A stretch of 45,865 nt of DNA from JALENY01 sp036310185 (GCA_036310185.1 JAXJSH010000144.1:1-45865), one strand, 5' to 3'. Numbered from the stretch's first letter, positions 1 to 8,048 are shown. Translations and numbers: made by a program. The notes: generated from the sequence alone by a model not told the origin.

Positions 1-274
1 ACTGTGTCAAAACCTCAAAGTCAGCAGTATAAACGGGAATATCGCTGCAGCGCGCGATGATATCCCGCGCCTGTGTAGCGATATGTTTTTTCTCCACCAA
101 AAAAGAAATCGGTACACATCCCGCATCAAGGGCCCGCTCGATCACTTTAGGACTTTCGGCGATAAAAAGTCCCTTCTCCGGTTCATGACGGTTGAGCAGC
201 TGTACTTCGGAAAGCCGGGCATAGACATCCAGTTCCGGTGCTTCAAAATCAGTTATTTCTATAATATTTGGCAT
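1..274 (-). CDS. TrmH/SpoU-family RNA methyltransferase, N-terminal part only
   Basis: Only the first 91 codons are inside the window; the gene reads leftward off the edge. The visible protein starts MPNIIEITDFEAPELDVYA and has a stretch GLFIAESPKVIERALDAG, which resembles the substrate-recognition domain that precedes the knotted SAM-binding domain in TrmH/SpoU 2'-O-ribose methyltransferases. The catalytic domain is not visible, so the exact rRNA or tRNA target cannot be given. The ATG at complement 274-272 follows an AAGGAG site by 6 bases, and a consensus promoter lies about 110 bases upstream. The family call is by recognition of the N-terminus only. Confidence 0.65.
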   Translation of the reverse strand, partial: MPNIIEITDFEAPELDVYARLSEVQLLNRHEPEKGLFIAESPKVIERALDAGCVPISFLVEKKHIATQARDIIARCSDIPVYTADFEVLTQ

Positions 275-386
275 AAGAATCTCCTTGAAAAATAAGAAAA
301 ATGCAAAAAGCTTTTTGAAGAATATTAGAACGATTCAGAAAGTGCCATTTGCAAAGGGGCTCGTACCTTCTGAGCAGTTACAGAAT

Positions 387-415
387 ATTATAGTGTCAGG
401 GGAGAATTGTGTCAA
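387..415 (-). promoter_or_regulatory. Sigma-A promoter for the leftward methyltransferase gene
   Basis: On the minus strand TTGACA (415-410) and TATAAT (392-387) are separated by exactly 17 bases. Both hexamers are perfect consensus. The expected leader to the ATG at 274 is about 105 bases. Confidence 0.75.
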
Positions 416-490
416 ACTGTAAAACGAAAAGATTGAAGTTTTATTCAGATTCAATTCGAAGTGTTTCAAAATATTTCCAGTGAAATTCGA

Positions 491-519
491 TTGACAGAAA
501 GTGAGAATACAGGTAGAAT
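491..519 (+). promoter_or_regulatory. Sigma-A promoter for the small membrane-protein gene
   Basis: TTGACA (491-496), 17-base spacer, TAGAAT (514-519). The transcription start would fall at about 526, directly at the first palindromic operator. Confidence 0.7.
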
Positions 520-526
520 ATATGAA

Positions 527-576
527 GTTAGCGAATACTAACTATATTTTTTGATTAAAGGTTAGTCAGTACTAAT
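527..576. promoter_or_regulatory. Two copies of a palindromic operator, GTTAG-N6-CTAAY
   Basis: Site 1 is GTTAG-CGAATA-CTAAC (527-542) and site 2 is GTTAG-TCAGTA-CTAAT (561-576), 34 bases apart. They lie between the promoter and the ribosome site, where a bound repressor would block transcription. The form suits a dimeric TetR- or MarR-type regulator. The neighbouring PadR gene has a different operator, so the regulator is probably encoded elsewhere. Confidence 0.6.
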
Positions 577-589
577 AGCAGGAGGTATT

Positions 590-928
590 ATGAAAACAAA
601 ATTGTTAAATGTGTTGCTTATGGTCAGCTTTGTGCTTACGGTTCTTGCTCCGGTGACGGGAATTGTGATACATAAACTGGCATCCACTCTGTTTCTGATT
701 TTGTGTGTTGTTCATACGGTGGTTGATCGGAAACACCTTGACCGAAAGAAATGTGGTATTTTAGTTCTTGTGATTCTTTCTTTTGTCAGTGGTCTGTTTG
801 GTATGATTTACGATGAGATACCGCTGATTCTTGGGCTGCATAAGATTTTGTCAATTGGGTCGGTGTTCTTTCTGGCCATTCATATTTTTGTCTTTTCGAG
901 AAAGGCAGGTTTTCGTTTATCAAGGTGA
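590..928 (+). CDS. Small histidine-rich membrane protein (DUF4405-like)
   Basis: A 112-residue integral membrane protein with about four hydrophobic segments (roughly residues 5-24, 30-46, 56-74 and 86-103). Histidines at 28, 42, 84 and 98 form two pairs with the same spacing of 14, within similar G/L-x-H...-x-H contexts in the two halves. This resembles small cytochrome-b561-like or DUF4405 proteins, where paired histidines hold heme; heme binding here is inference. AGGAGG lies 6 bases before the ATG. It has its own promoter and two operators and appears monocistronic, since the next gene has a separate promoter. Function unknown. Confidence 0.6.
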   Translation: MKTKLLNVLLMVSFVLTVLAPVTGIVIHKLASTLFLILCVVHTVVDRKHLDRKKCGILVLVILSFVSGLFGMIYDEIPLILGLHKILSIGSVFFLAIHIFVFSRKAGFRLSR

Positions 929-971
929 GGTTCGCGTAATCAAAAAGAATAATACCATATTTGTAGCCGAG

Positions 972-1034
972 CTACTTGACAATACAAAGTAGCCCGGCTA
1001 TAATATTATCAACCTACTTGGTATCACAAAGTAG
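972..1034. promoter_or_regulatory. Tandem 21-bp operators for the PadR regulator
   Basis: Two sites share the pattern CTACTTG-N7-AAAGTAG, at 972-992 (N7 = ACAATAC) and 1014-1034 (N7 = GTATCAC), with a 42-base period, about four helical turns. Site 1 covers the -35 box and site 2 covers the early transcribed region. The inverted-repeat form is what PadR-family dimers bind, so autorepression by the adjacent gene product is likely. Confidence 0.7.
976..1004 (+). promoter_or_regulatory. Consensus sigma-A promoter of padR
   Basis: TTGACA (976-981), 17-base spacer, TATAAT (999-1004): a perfect consensus promoter whose -35 box lies inside the first operator. Confidence 0.8.
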
Positions 1035-1056
1035 CTTCCGGAAAGGAGGACACACA

Positions 1057-1380
1057 ATGGGCGATTCACAACTGCTGCGTGGAATACTGGAAGGCTGCGT
1101 TCTTGCTGTAATCGCAAAAGGAGAAACATACGGATATGAGATCCTTGCACAACTGGAAACCTGTGGATTTGACAACCTGTTGGAAGGAACCCTTTATCCG
1201 GTCTTGACCCGTTTGGAAAAGAAATCACTGATTTCCTGCAGAAAGGAAAAATCACCATTTGGCCCCATACGAAAATATTATTCCATAACAGAAGCAGGAA
1301 GAGCAGATCTGGCTGAGTTCAGAGAAAATTACAAAAAAATCATTATGGCAGCAAATAGTATTTTAAGAGAAGAGGACTAA
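1057..1380 (+). CDS. PadR-family transcriptional regulator
   Basis: A 107-residue winged-helix protein typical of the short PadR group: MGDSQLLRGILEGCVLAVIA, then GETYGYEIL, the wing region EGTLYPVLTRLEKKSLI and RKYYSITEAGR. An upstream in-frame ATG at 976 is rejected because it lies inside the promoter and operator; the ATG at 1057 follows AAAGGAGG. The gene ends 4 bases before a membrane-protein gene, the usual PadR plus HAAS/DUF-type membrane partner arrangement. The two matching operators upstream indicate negative autoregulation. The inducing signal cannot be read from the sequence. Confidence 0.88.
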   Translation: MGDSQLLRGILEGCVLAVIAKGETYGYEILAQLETCGFDNLLEGTLYPVLTRLEKKSLISCRKEKSPFGPIRKYYSITEAGRADLAEFRENYKKIIMAANSILREED

Positions 1381-1384
1381 GAAA

Positions 1385-2437
1385 ATGAGAGACAGTTATG
1401 TTTTTTATACGGATCAGTTAGAGGGTGTGTATCGTGATACTTTTGATCAGATAGACATGTATACTGGCACAATGAATATTGACGAATTAACAAAAGAAGA
1501 ACAGATGGGACAGCTTCTCGATATGTTTTTAACCGCACAGAAAGCGGGCAAACCGATTGAAAAAATAGTGGGTCATGATTTGCAGGCTTTCTGTAAAGCC
1601 TTCTGTGCGGATTTTGGGTGGAAGCAGGGATTACAGAATCTGTTTGATGAACTGAAAGTGCTGGCTATCATTATGCTGGTATCGACCGGGTTTGATATCA
1701 TATCTGTTCTTCTTGCGTTTTCAGAGGGAACGATTGTTGATTTCTGGAGTCAAATCAGCAGCATGAATATGTCGGGATATCTCATCGGTATTTTAATCAG
1801 CATTGCAGTAGGTTTTGTGTGCAATGGAGTTGTGCGTTATTTTATGTTCCGGACAAAACGGGTATCTATGAAAGTGCTGAAAGCAATTACCTATATCACC
1901 GCGGCTATTATGTTTGTACTGGTGCTTTGTGTTTTACTTTCGGACAAAACAGATTTTTTGCGCTGTCCGGTATGGCTGGTATTTGCATGTTCGGTTGTTT
2001 ATCTGGCCGCATATTATTGCTTTAATCATAAACGAATCCGGGAAAAGCGAAATGAAAAGGTTCGATTCAGTGATCTGGTGAATGCTGAGATCGATAAAGA
2101 TTTCCCGGAAGAGATGGAGAAAAAGTATCAGAAAGCCAATGCACAGAATCTGAAAAAAGGAAAAGGAAATCTTTCTATGGAAGCGTTTCTCTTAAACGAA
2201 GAAAAGAGATGCTGTAACATTGAAAAATCGAACATATTTTACGTGCTGTTTCCTATTATAATAACAGCGGCAAGTGTAATCTTTACGGAATTTGAAAGTG
2301 CCGTTGACCGGATTCTTTACATCCTTATTATGCTCATTGTACAATTTTTCATTATGCGGTTCTTTTGGAAGATTACAAAAAACAGCGTGGAAAAAACACG
2401 GGTATGGATAACGAAAAAAAGAGAAGAGCAGAAGTAG
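1385..2437 (+). CDS. PadR-associated membrane protein with HAAS/DUF1129-like N-terminus
   Basis: 350 residues. The first 80 or so are soluble and include EEQMGQLLDMFLTAQKAGKPIEKIVG and a following AFCKAF segment, like the HAAS/DUF1129-type domains found beside PadR regulators. About six hydrophobic segments follow (near 90-110, 130-150, 165-185, 192-212, 285-303 and 309-328), interrupted by a charged cytoplasmic stretch at roughly 213-280. It starts 4 bases after padR and must be cotranscribed. The pairing suggests a membrane sensor or effector under PadR control; its actual activity is unknown. Confidence 0.6.
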   Translation: MRDSYVFYTDQLEGVYRDTFDQIDMYTGTMNIDELTKEEQMGQLLDMFLTAQKAGKPIEKIVGHDLQAFCKAFCADFGWKQGLQNLFDELKVLAIIMLVSTGFDIISVLLAFSEGTIVDFWSQISSMNMSGYLIGILISIAVGFVCNGVVRYFMFRTKRVSMKVLKAITYITAAIMFVLVLCVLLSDKTDFLRCPVWLVFACSVVYLAAYYCFNHKRIREKRNEKVRFSDLVNAEIDKDFPEEMEKKYQKANAQNLKKGKGNLSMEAFLLNEEKRCCNIEKSNIFYVLFPIIITAASVIFTEFESAVDRILYILIMLIVQFFIMRFFWKITKNSVEKTRVWITKKREEQK

Positions 2438-2463
2438 CCTGATTTAGAATGCGAGGAAAAAAC

Positions 2464-3210
2464 ATGAGAATCATCATATCGCCGGCAAAGAAAATGAATG
2501 TGGATGAGGATACACTGCTGTATCAGAATGTTCCAGTATTTCTGGAAAATGCGGAGCAGATTATGCACTGGATGCAGCATCTGTCTTATTCTGAGGCAAA
2601 GATACTGTGGAACTGCAGCGATAAAATTGCAGAGCAGAATTTTGAACGTTTTCAGAAGATGAATCTGCGAAAAAATCTGACACCAGCCATTTTGTCCTAT
2701 GAAGGAATCCAGTATCAATATATGGCACCGGCGGTGTTTGAGGATCATATGCTTCAGTATGTGCAGGAACATTTGCGTATTTTATCTGGCTTTTACGGGG
2801 TGCTAAAGCCGATGGATGGAGTTACACCTTACCGTTTGGAAATGCAGGCAAAAGCGCAGATAGACGGAAATGCAAACCTGTATCAATACTGGGGCAATAA
2901 GCTGTACGAAGACGTGATTGATCGTGAACGTGTTATAATAAATCTGGCATCCAAAGAATACTCCAAATGCATTGAGCACTATTTGCAGCCGGGAGATATT
3001 TTTATTACATGCATATTTGGTGAGATTTCGAAAGGAAAAGTGATTCAAAAAGGAACCTATGCAAAAATGGCAAGAGGTGAGATGGTTCGATTTATGGCGG
3101 AGCATAATGTAGAGAATCCGGAAGAAATGAAAGAATTTAAACGGCTAGGGTATTGCTTTGATGAAAAATTGTCATCTGAACGGGAATATGTGTATATAAG
3201 AAGTGTATAG
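2464..3210 (+). CDS. yaaA: Peroxide stress protein YaaA (DUF328/UPF0246)
   Basis: 248 residues. The opening MRIIISPAKKMN and the later SGFYGVLKPMDGVTPYRLEM block are hallmarks of YaaA, a DNA-binding protein that in E. coli limits free iron and Fenton damage during peroxide stress. The ATG at 2464 is chosen because it follows GCGAGG and gives the conserved N-terminus; the upstream ATG at 2449 would add five unconserved residues. It lies 26 bases after the membrane-protein gene on the same strand and may be read from the padR promoter. Whether it shares their function is unclear. Confidence 0.85.
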   Translation: MRIIISPAKKMNVDEDTLLYQNVPVFLENAEQIMHWMQHLSYSEAKILWNCSDKIAEQNFERFQKMNLRKNLTPAILSYEGIQYQYMAPAVFEDHMLQYVQEHLRILSGFYGVLKPMDGVTPYRLEMQAKAQIDGNANLYQYWGNKLYEDVIDRERVIINLASKEYSKCIEHYLQPGDIFITCIFGEISKGKVIQKGTYAKMARGEMVRFMAEHNVENPEEMKEFKRLGYCFDEKLSSEREYVYIRSV

Positions 3211-3382
3211 GGTAGCATGTGAATTTTTATACATTGAGAACAAAAATTGTCTTACTCTTTTCCATATCAAGCAGAATTGAAAAATATTAAAATACAACAG
3301 CTTTACGAAAATACTCGGAAATGAAAGAAAACATGGGGCTATTCGGGATATTTAAATCAATGACAAATTAAAACAGAACCAC

Positions 3383-3425
3383 AAAGAGGGAATCGCTGTA
3401 CATTTTGCAGCAGTTCCCTCTTTTC
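3383..3425 (+). terminator. Rho-independent terminator after yaaA
   Basis: AAAGAGGGAA pairs with TTCCCTCTTT across an inner GCTG/CAGC stem, followed by a T-rich tail. It ends the padR-yaaA transcript. Confidence 0.75.
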
Positions 3426-3455
3426 CTTCTCTTGCAGCAGAAAAAGTGCAAATGT

Positions 3456-3502
3456 TGTCGATAATTGTAGGAACAACAGATACAAATGCGAGAAAAGTCG
3501 AA
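3456..3502 (+). promoter_or_regulatory. Possible Spo0A boxes upstream of spo0A
   Basis: TGTCGAT (3456-3462) and AGTCGAA (3496-3502) each match the Spo0A box TGTCGAA at 6 of 7 positions. Their place upstream of the promoter fits known spo0A autoregulation, but matches this short can arise by chance. Confidence 0.35.
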
Positions 3503-3551
3503 CAATATCAAACCAGCACGAACGAAAATCTTGAATTGGCAGGCTTTTGTG

Positions 3552-3580
3552 TTGAATGTAGGCGCAATTCTTACTATAAT
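3552..3580 (+). promoter_or_regulatory. Sigma-A-type promoter of spo0A
   Basis: TTGAAT (3552-3557), 17-base spacer, TATAAT (3575-3580), about 43 bases before the start site. Confidence 0.65.
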
Positions 3581-3629
3581 TGTTATGGTGCTTATAACAA
3601 ATGCTGATTAAAAGAATAAAGGAGTTATT

Positions 3630-4427
3630 ATGGGAAAGTTGAATGTCGCAATCGCAGATGATAATGAGAAAATAGTTGATTTACTTGGATCAATCATTGC
3701 AAAAGACAAAGATCTGGAACTGGTTGGACGTGCCAATAACGGAGAAGAAATATACGATATTATCAAAGATAAGGAACCGGATGTTGTTTTGCTTGACATT
3801 ATCATGCCAAAAATGGATGGACTGACCGTCATGGAGAAAATCAGTCATGACACAAGTGTACATAAAATGCCATCCTTTATTGTGATTTCTGCGGTTGGAC
3901 AGGATCGAATTACAGAGAACGCTTTCGGTCTGGGAGCGGATTACTATATTTTGAAACCGTTTGACAATAACATGGTTTTGAATCGGATAAAGAATATCAG
4001 AAATACCACAGAGAGAAAAACCGGTGAATTGCGGAAGATCAAACAGTATGAAAATAAGGAATCCTATCGGGAGCGCAATCTGGAGGCGGACGTGACCAAT
4101 ATCATACATGAAATAGGTGTTCCGGCTCATATCAAGGGCTATCAGTATTTGCGGGATGCTATTATCTACTCCGTAAATGATCTGGAAATGCTCAATTCGA
4201 TCACAAAAATTCTGTATCCGACGATTGCGAAAAAGCACCAGACTACGCCAAGCCGTGTGGAACGCGCCATACGACACGCAATCGAAGTGGCATGGAGCAG
4301 AGGAAAAATGGATACAATCGATGAACTGTTTGGTTATACCGTAAGCAATGGAAAGGGAAAACCGACAAATTCAGAGTTTATTGCGCTGATAGCTGATAAA
4401 ATTCGGCTGGAATACAAAAATAGATAA
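3630..4427 (+). CDS. spo0A: Sporulation master response regulator Spo0A
   Basis: 265 residues. An N-terminal receiver domain (about 1-125) carries the acidic pair D10/D11, the phosphorylated D56 in DVVLLDIIMPKMDGL, S87 and K109. The C-terminal domain (about 150-265) has the Spo0A-specific recognition segment TPSRVERAIRHAIEVAWSRG. Phosphorylated Spo0A binds TGTCGAA-type boxes and commits the cell to sporulation, so the host should be able to form spores. AAGGAG lies 7 bases before the ATG. It is monocistronic here, with its own promoter, and is followed by glgA, which also has a promoter. Confidence 0.97.
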   Translation: MGKLNVAIADDNEKIVDLLGSIIAKDKDLELVGRANNGEEIYDIIKDKEPDVVLLDIIMPKMDGLTVMEKISHDTSVHKMPSFIVISAVGQDRITENAFGLGADYYILKPFDNNMVLNRIKNIRNTTERKTGELRKIKQYENKESYRERNLEADVTNIIHEIGVPAHIKGYQYLRDAIIYSVNDLEMLNSITKILYPTIAKKHQTTPSRVERAIRHAIEVAWSRGKMDTIDELFGYTVSNGKGKPTNSEFIALIADKIRLEYKNR

Positions 4428-4499
4428 AGAATGTCAGAAAAGTACGGGGAAAATATGCAGAATATATAAAGAAAAAACGATTATGTGAAAAGATAATCC

Positions 4500-4528
4500 T
4501 TTCCAACTGAAACTGAATGAGCTATAAT
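4500..4528 (+). promoter_or_regulatory. Probable glgA promoter
   Basis: TTTCCA (4500-4505), 17-base spacer, perfect -10 TATAAT (4523-4528). The -35 box is only a 4 of 6 match. Confidence 0.5.
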
Positions 4529-4573
4529 ATATAGTAATATCAGATAAACTGAATTATGGGAGGACATTTTCAA

Positions 4574-6019
4574 ATGAAAAATATTTTGTTTGTTGCGTCA
4601 GAGAGTGTGCCATTTATCAAAACAGGAGGACTGGCAGACGTAGTTGGTTCATTGCCGAAATGCTTCGATAAACAGTACTATGACGTGAGAGTAGTTATTC
4701 CGTACTATTCTTGCATCAAAGAACATCTTAAAGGTCAGATTGGATACCGTGACCACTTTTACATGAGCTTTAACGGAAGAGAACATTATGTGGGAATCAT
4801 GGAAACGTTCTATGATGGTGTTCGATTCTATTTGATTGATAACCAGGAATATTTCAACTGCGATAAGCCGTACTATGGCATGCCGGCTGATATTGAAAAA
4901 TTTGTATATTTTTCAAAGGCGGCATTATCCATTCTGCCGGTAGTAGGATTCAGACCGGACGTTATCCACTGTCATGACTGGCAGACAGGTCTCGTTCCTG
5001 TTTATCTGAAAGAACGATTCCAGGGCGGTGAATTCTATCGCGGTATTAAGTCTGTTATGACGATTCACAATCTGAAGTTCCAGGGAATATGGGATATTAA
5101 AACCATCAAATATGTAAGCGGTCTTTCCGATTACTATTTTACTCCGGACAAACTGGAATATGCAAAAGATGCAAATATGTTAAAAGGCGGTCTTGTATTC
5201 GCAGATGCAATTACAACCGTAAGCAACACATATGCAGAAGAAATTAAGACGGAATTCTATGGAGAAGGTCTTGACGGTCTGATGCGCGCAAGAGCACATG
5301 ACCTTCGCGGTATTGTAAACGGTATTGATTATGCCGAATACAATCCGGAAACCGACCACTATATTGAAAAGAATTATTCTGCAACCACATTCCGCAAGGA
5401 AAAAGTGAAAAATAAACTGGCTCTTCAGAGACAGTTAGGCCTTCCGGAAAATCCGCAGACCATGATGATTGGTGTAGTATCACGTCTGACCGATCAGAAA
5501 GGTTTCGACCTGATTGCATACATCATGGATGAGCTGTGTCAGGATAACATTCAGCTGGTTGTTCTTGGAACCGGTGAAGAACGTTATGAAAATATGTTCC
5601 GTCATTTTGCATGGAAGTACGGCGACAAAGTATCAGCACAGATTTATTACTCAGAGGAACTGTCTCATAAGATTTATGCAGCAAGTGATGCATTCCTTAT
5701 GCCGTCTCTGTTCGAGCCGTGCGGTCTTAGCCAGCTGATGAGTCTGCGCTATGGTACCGTTCCGATCGTTCGTGAGACAGGCGGTCTGAAAGATACGGTT
5801 GAGCCGTACAACGAATATGAGAGCACCGGTACCGGATTCAGCTTCTCAAATTACAATGCACATGAGATGCTGGGCTCCATCCGTTATGCGGAGCAGATTT
5901 ATTACGATAAGAAACGGGAATGGAATAAGATTATTGATCGAGCTATGGCAAAAGATTTCTCCTGGCAGGCATCTGCGCTGCAGTATCAGGAAATGTATGA
6001 TTGGCTGATCGGTTATTGA
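4574..6019 (+). CDS. glgA: Glycogen (starch) synthase, ADP-glucose type
   Basis: 481 residues, the usual GlgA length. It adds glucose from ADP-glucose to the non-reducing ends of alpha-1,4-glucan. The N-terminal GT-B half has the binding loop KTGGLADVVGSLP (K16); the C-terminal half has EPCGLSQLMSLRYGTVPIVRETGGL, the sugar-nucleotide site of GT5 enzymes. The ATG at 4574 sits 10 bases after GGGAGG; the ATG at 4556 overlaps that ribosome site and is rejected. No other glycogen gene (glgB, glgC, glgP) is nearby, so it is a lone gene between spo0A and a terminator. Confidence 0.95.
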   Translation: MKNILFVASESVPFIKTGGLADVVGSLPKCFDKQYYDVRVVIPYYSCIKEHLKGQIGYRDHFYMSFNGREHYVGIMETFYDGVRFYLIDNQEYFNCDKPYYGMPADIEKFVYFSKAALSILPVVGFRPDVIHCHDWQTGLVPVYLKERFQGGEFYRGIKSVMTIHNLKFQGIWDIKTIKYVSGLSDYYFTPDKLEYAKDANMLKGGLVFADAITTVSNTYAEEIKTEFYGEGLDGLMRARAHDLRGIVNGIDYAEYNPETDHYIEKNYSATTFRKEKVKNKLALQRQLGLPENPQTMMIGVVSRLTDQKGFDLIAYIMDELCQDNIQLVVLGTGEERYENMFRHFAWKYGDKVSAQIYYSEELSHKIYAASDAFLMPSLFEPCGLSQLMSLRYGTVPIVRETGGLKDTVEPYNEYESTGTGFSFSNYNAHEMLGSIRYAEQIYYDKKREWNKIIDRAMAKDFSWQASALQYQEMYDWLIGY

Positions 6020-6061
6020 TCTTTTCACAGGATGTATATTTTGAAGATAAATGAAGCAATA

Positions 6062-6101
6062 ATAAAAATGAGTTACCGGATATCTGGTAACTCATTTTTA
6101 T
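6062..6101. terminator. Bidirectional terminator between glgA and the L,D-transpeptidase gene
   Basis: A perfect 16-bp stem (ATAAAAATGAGTTACC with its complement) around a short loop has A/T tracts on both sides, so it can stop glgA from the left and the leftward gene from the right. Confidence 0.85.
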
Positions 6102-6130
6102 TATAAATTTTTATGAATTTAACAATCAGA

Positions 6131-7729
6131 TCAAACAGCCGGATCAGTCGGATCCCAGTTCTGACCATACGGAATCTTGATGGTGGATGGTTTGTCAAAC
6201 GGAGTAGCAGCTGTATCACTGATGGTTACTTTTGTACCAATCGGACAGTGATCATAAATCCATTTTGCGTCTCTGACACAGAGACGGACACATCCGTGGG
6301 ATGCCGGAGAACCGAGCTTATTGTATTCAACGGAACTGATGCTGAAACTGGTCATATCAGCTCCTGCCACAGAGTGGAACAGAATACCCATAGACTGTGG
6401 GGTGATTCTCGTACAATACTGACCGTAAGACGGTCCCATCAGTTCGTGCCAGCGGTATTTTGCCGGAGTATACCAGGTACCGGTAGGAGTCGGTGTTTCC
6501 GGGAGCCCCACAGAGCATGCAAATGTTTTGACTGGAATATTGTAGTTGCCTGTGGAGGAATCTTTTGCATATACCATGACCTGACATTTTTGCCGGTTTA
6601 CAGTGATCTGGTAAGAAGTCTGCCATGCAAGAATACCGTCCAGATCCTGCTGGAGCTGACCGTAGGAGTTGAAATAGTATTTGTAGCTTCCGACGGTTTT
6701 CCATCCGGTCACCATGGCGCCGCTTGATTCAAAATAGTACCATTCTCCGTTCAGTTTTTTCCATCCGGTGGCCATGGCACCGTCTGATTCAAAATAATAC
6801 TGTACGCCGTTTATTACTTTCCATTTTCCGGAAATGTATTGTCCGTTGCTCATTTTGTAGTACCAGACGCCGTTGTTATTCACCCAGCTTCCGCCGTAGA
6901 CTTCCGGGTCGTAGCCTGGAATATATTTTCCGTCTTCCCCTACATATTTGTTGCCAACCCACTGGTTGGTGGCCATGATACCGGAAGGAAGAAAATAGTA
7001 ATCGCCATACCAGCAGCTGCGGTACATGGCGCCGCTTCCGTTAAAACAGTATTTGTTTCCGTTGATAGTCAGCCATCCGGTCTGCATAATGCCGTTTGTG
7101 TCAGAATAGTAGCAGGAATTTCCAACGGTATAGAATCCGGTCTGTAATACGCCGCTTCCGTTAAAATAATACCAGTTGTCATTGAATTTCATCCATCCGG
7201 TCTGTATGATGCCGGAAGAATTTGCATAATAGGATTTTTCATCCAGCCGAAACCATCCGGTCTGCGGAATTCCGGTATCTTCGCTCAGATAATACAGGCT
7301 GTTATCGATCTGCTGCCACCCGGTCTGCAGGATACCGTTTTTGAACCAGTATTTGTTGCCAAAAACATTTAACCAGCCGTTCAGTCCGGAATTGGTCATC
7401 TGACCTTCTGAATTGAAATAGACCGGCTTGTTGTTGATCAGTTGCCAGCCTTCTCCGGCCAGAGGGCGGTAGATGCCTAAAGTCTCTTTTAAATACTGCT
7501 TTTTATCAAATTCAGAAATGTCTGCTGTATCGTCGTCATCAGTAAGGCTGTTTATGTATGCTTTCTGTGTATCAGTAGAATCAGTATCATTTTCCTGTCC
7601 TATACTGACTGTTTCAGGATTTGTTTCCTGAGGTTCATCAACAGAAGTTCCGGTTGCAAATACAGGGACTGTTATGGACAATGCAAGAGCAAGGCTCAGT
7701 CCAAACAGCATGCGAAATCTCTTTTTCAT
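6131..7729 (-). CDS. Secreted L,D-transpeptidase with cell-wall-binding repeats
   Basis: 532 residues. A signal peptide (MKKRFRMLFGLSLALALSIT, probably cut after VFA) is followed by an acidic linker, then about eleven 20-residue repeats of the TGW-x8-YYF-x2-G type (choline/glucan-binding family, about residues 90-370), then a YkuD catalytic domain with the active-site motif SHGCVRL near the C-terminus. Such enzymes form 3-3 peptidoglycan cross-links or attach proteins to the wall. The start at 7729 is chosen because GAGGAGG precedes it and it gives a clean signal peptide; the longer frame from 7771 does not. Monocistronic with its own promoter. Confidence 0.9.
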   Translation of the reverse strand: MKKRFRMLFGLSLALALSITVPVFATGTSVDEPQETNPETVSIGQENDTDSTDTQKAYINSLTDDDDTADISEFDKKQYLKETLGIYRPLAGEGWQLINNKPVYFNSEGQMTNSGLNGWLNVFGNKYWFKNGILQTGWQQIDNSLYYLSEDTGIPQTGWFRLDEKSYYANSSGIIQTGWMKFNDNWYYFNGSGVLQTGFYTVGNSCYYSDTNGIMQTGWLTINGNKYCFNGSGAMYRSCWYGDYYFLPSGIMATNQWVGNKYVGEDGKYIPGYDPEVYGGSWVNNNGVWYYKMSNGQYISGKWKVINGVQYYFESDGAMATGWKKLNGEWYYFESSGAMVTGWKTVGSYKYYFNSYGQLQQDLDGILAWQTSYQITVNRQKCQVMVYAKDSSTGNYNIPVKTFACSVGLPETPTPTGTWYTPAKYRWHELMGPSYGQYCTRITPQSMGILFHSVAGADMTSFSISSVEYNKLGSPASHGCVRLCVRDAKWIYDHCPIGTKVTISDTAATPFDKPSTIKIPYGQNWDPTDPAV

Positions 7730-7787
7730 AACTGTTCTTCCTCCTCTTTCACTGAAAATGCATAAGAACATTTTTTATTCTTATCTC

Positions 7788-7816
7788 ATTGTAGTATAAA
7801 TAAAGGAAGAATTCAA
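7788..7816 (-). promoter_or_regulatory. Promoter of the L,D-transpeptidase gene
   Basis: Minus strand TTGAAT (7816-7811), 17-base spacer, TACAAT (7793-7788). Confidence 0.65.
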
Positions 7817-7974
7817 CCCGTTGGAATTACGTTTCTGTGAAAAATATTCGTCATACCTGTAACAAAATAAAAGCATATATTTGTCAAATTTGTTGACGAA
7901 AAGCAGACATTGTGATAATTTAAAAGTATCCAGGCAGATCGCCAGTTTTCCCCGAAATTAAAAAAATTTTATTA

Positions 7975-8003
7975 TTGACAGAAGGCAAGAAGTGTACTAT
8001 GAT
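7975..8003 (+). promoter_or_regulatory. recA promoter
   Basis: TTGACA (7975-7980), 17-base spacer, TATGAT (7998-8003). The LexA box begins about 14 bases after the -10 box. Confidence 0.8.
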
Positions 8004-8017
8004 TGTAATTAGATGAA

Positions 8018-8031
8018 CGAACATCTGTTCG
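8018..8031. promoter_or_regulatory. LexA (SOS) box of recA
   Basis: CGAAC-ATCT-GTTCG is a perfect match to the Gram-positive LexA/DinR consensus CGAAC-N4-GTTCG. It lies just after the expected transcription start, so LexA would block initiation until DNA damage. Confidence 0.92.
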
Positions 8032-8048
8032 TGTTTAAGGAGAATGTT

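Larger units (their letters stand above)
275..589. other. Intergenic region with divergent promoters
   Basis: This 315-base gap separates the leftward methyltransferase gene from the rightward small membrane-protein gene. It holds a consensus promoter for each direction and, next to the rightward gene, two palindromic operators. No coding potential or RNA gene is seen in it. Confidence 0.7.
3211..3629. other. Intergenic region between yaaA and spo0A
   Basis: This 419-base gap contains a rho-independent terminator (3383-3425), two near-matches to the Spo0A box, and the spo0A promoter. A 12-residue reading frame (3333-3371) without a clear ribosome site is the only other coding hint. The genes that flank spo0A in most Clostridia (spoIVB, recN, argR) are absent. 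Confidence 0.7.
7730..8048. other. Divergent regulatory region between the L,D-transpeptidase gene and recA
   Basis: This 319-base gap holds the leftward promoter of the transpeptidase gene and the rightward recA promoter with its LexA box. The roughly 150 bases between them are A/T-rich and show no gene. Confidence 0.7.

Noticed and set aside
3333..3371. A 12-residue frame MGLFGIFKSMTN between yaaA and the terminator
   Set aside because: The start recalls the N-terminus of small rhodanese-domain proteins, so it could be a gene remnant, but there is no good ribosome site and no further similarity; too short to support.
6380..7400. Tandem DNA repeats in the minus-strand gene, considered as a CRISPR or satellite array
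   Set aside because: The periodicity of about 60 bases is explained by 20-residue cell-wall-binding protein repeats in frame; units are diverged and there are no spacers.
8013..8048. Longer RecA start at ATG 8013
   Set aside because: It overlaps the LexA box and the expected start of transcription and has no ribosome site; ATG 8049 with AAGGAG is better.
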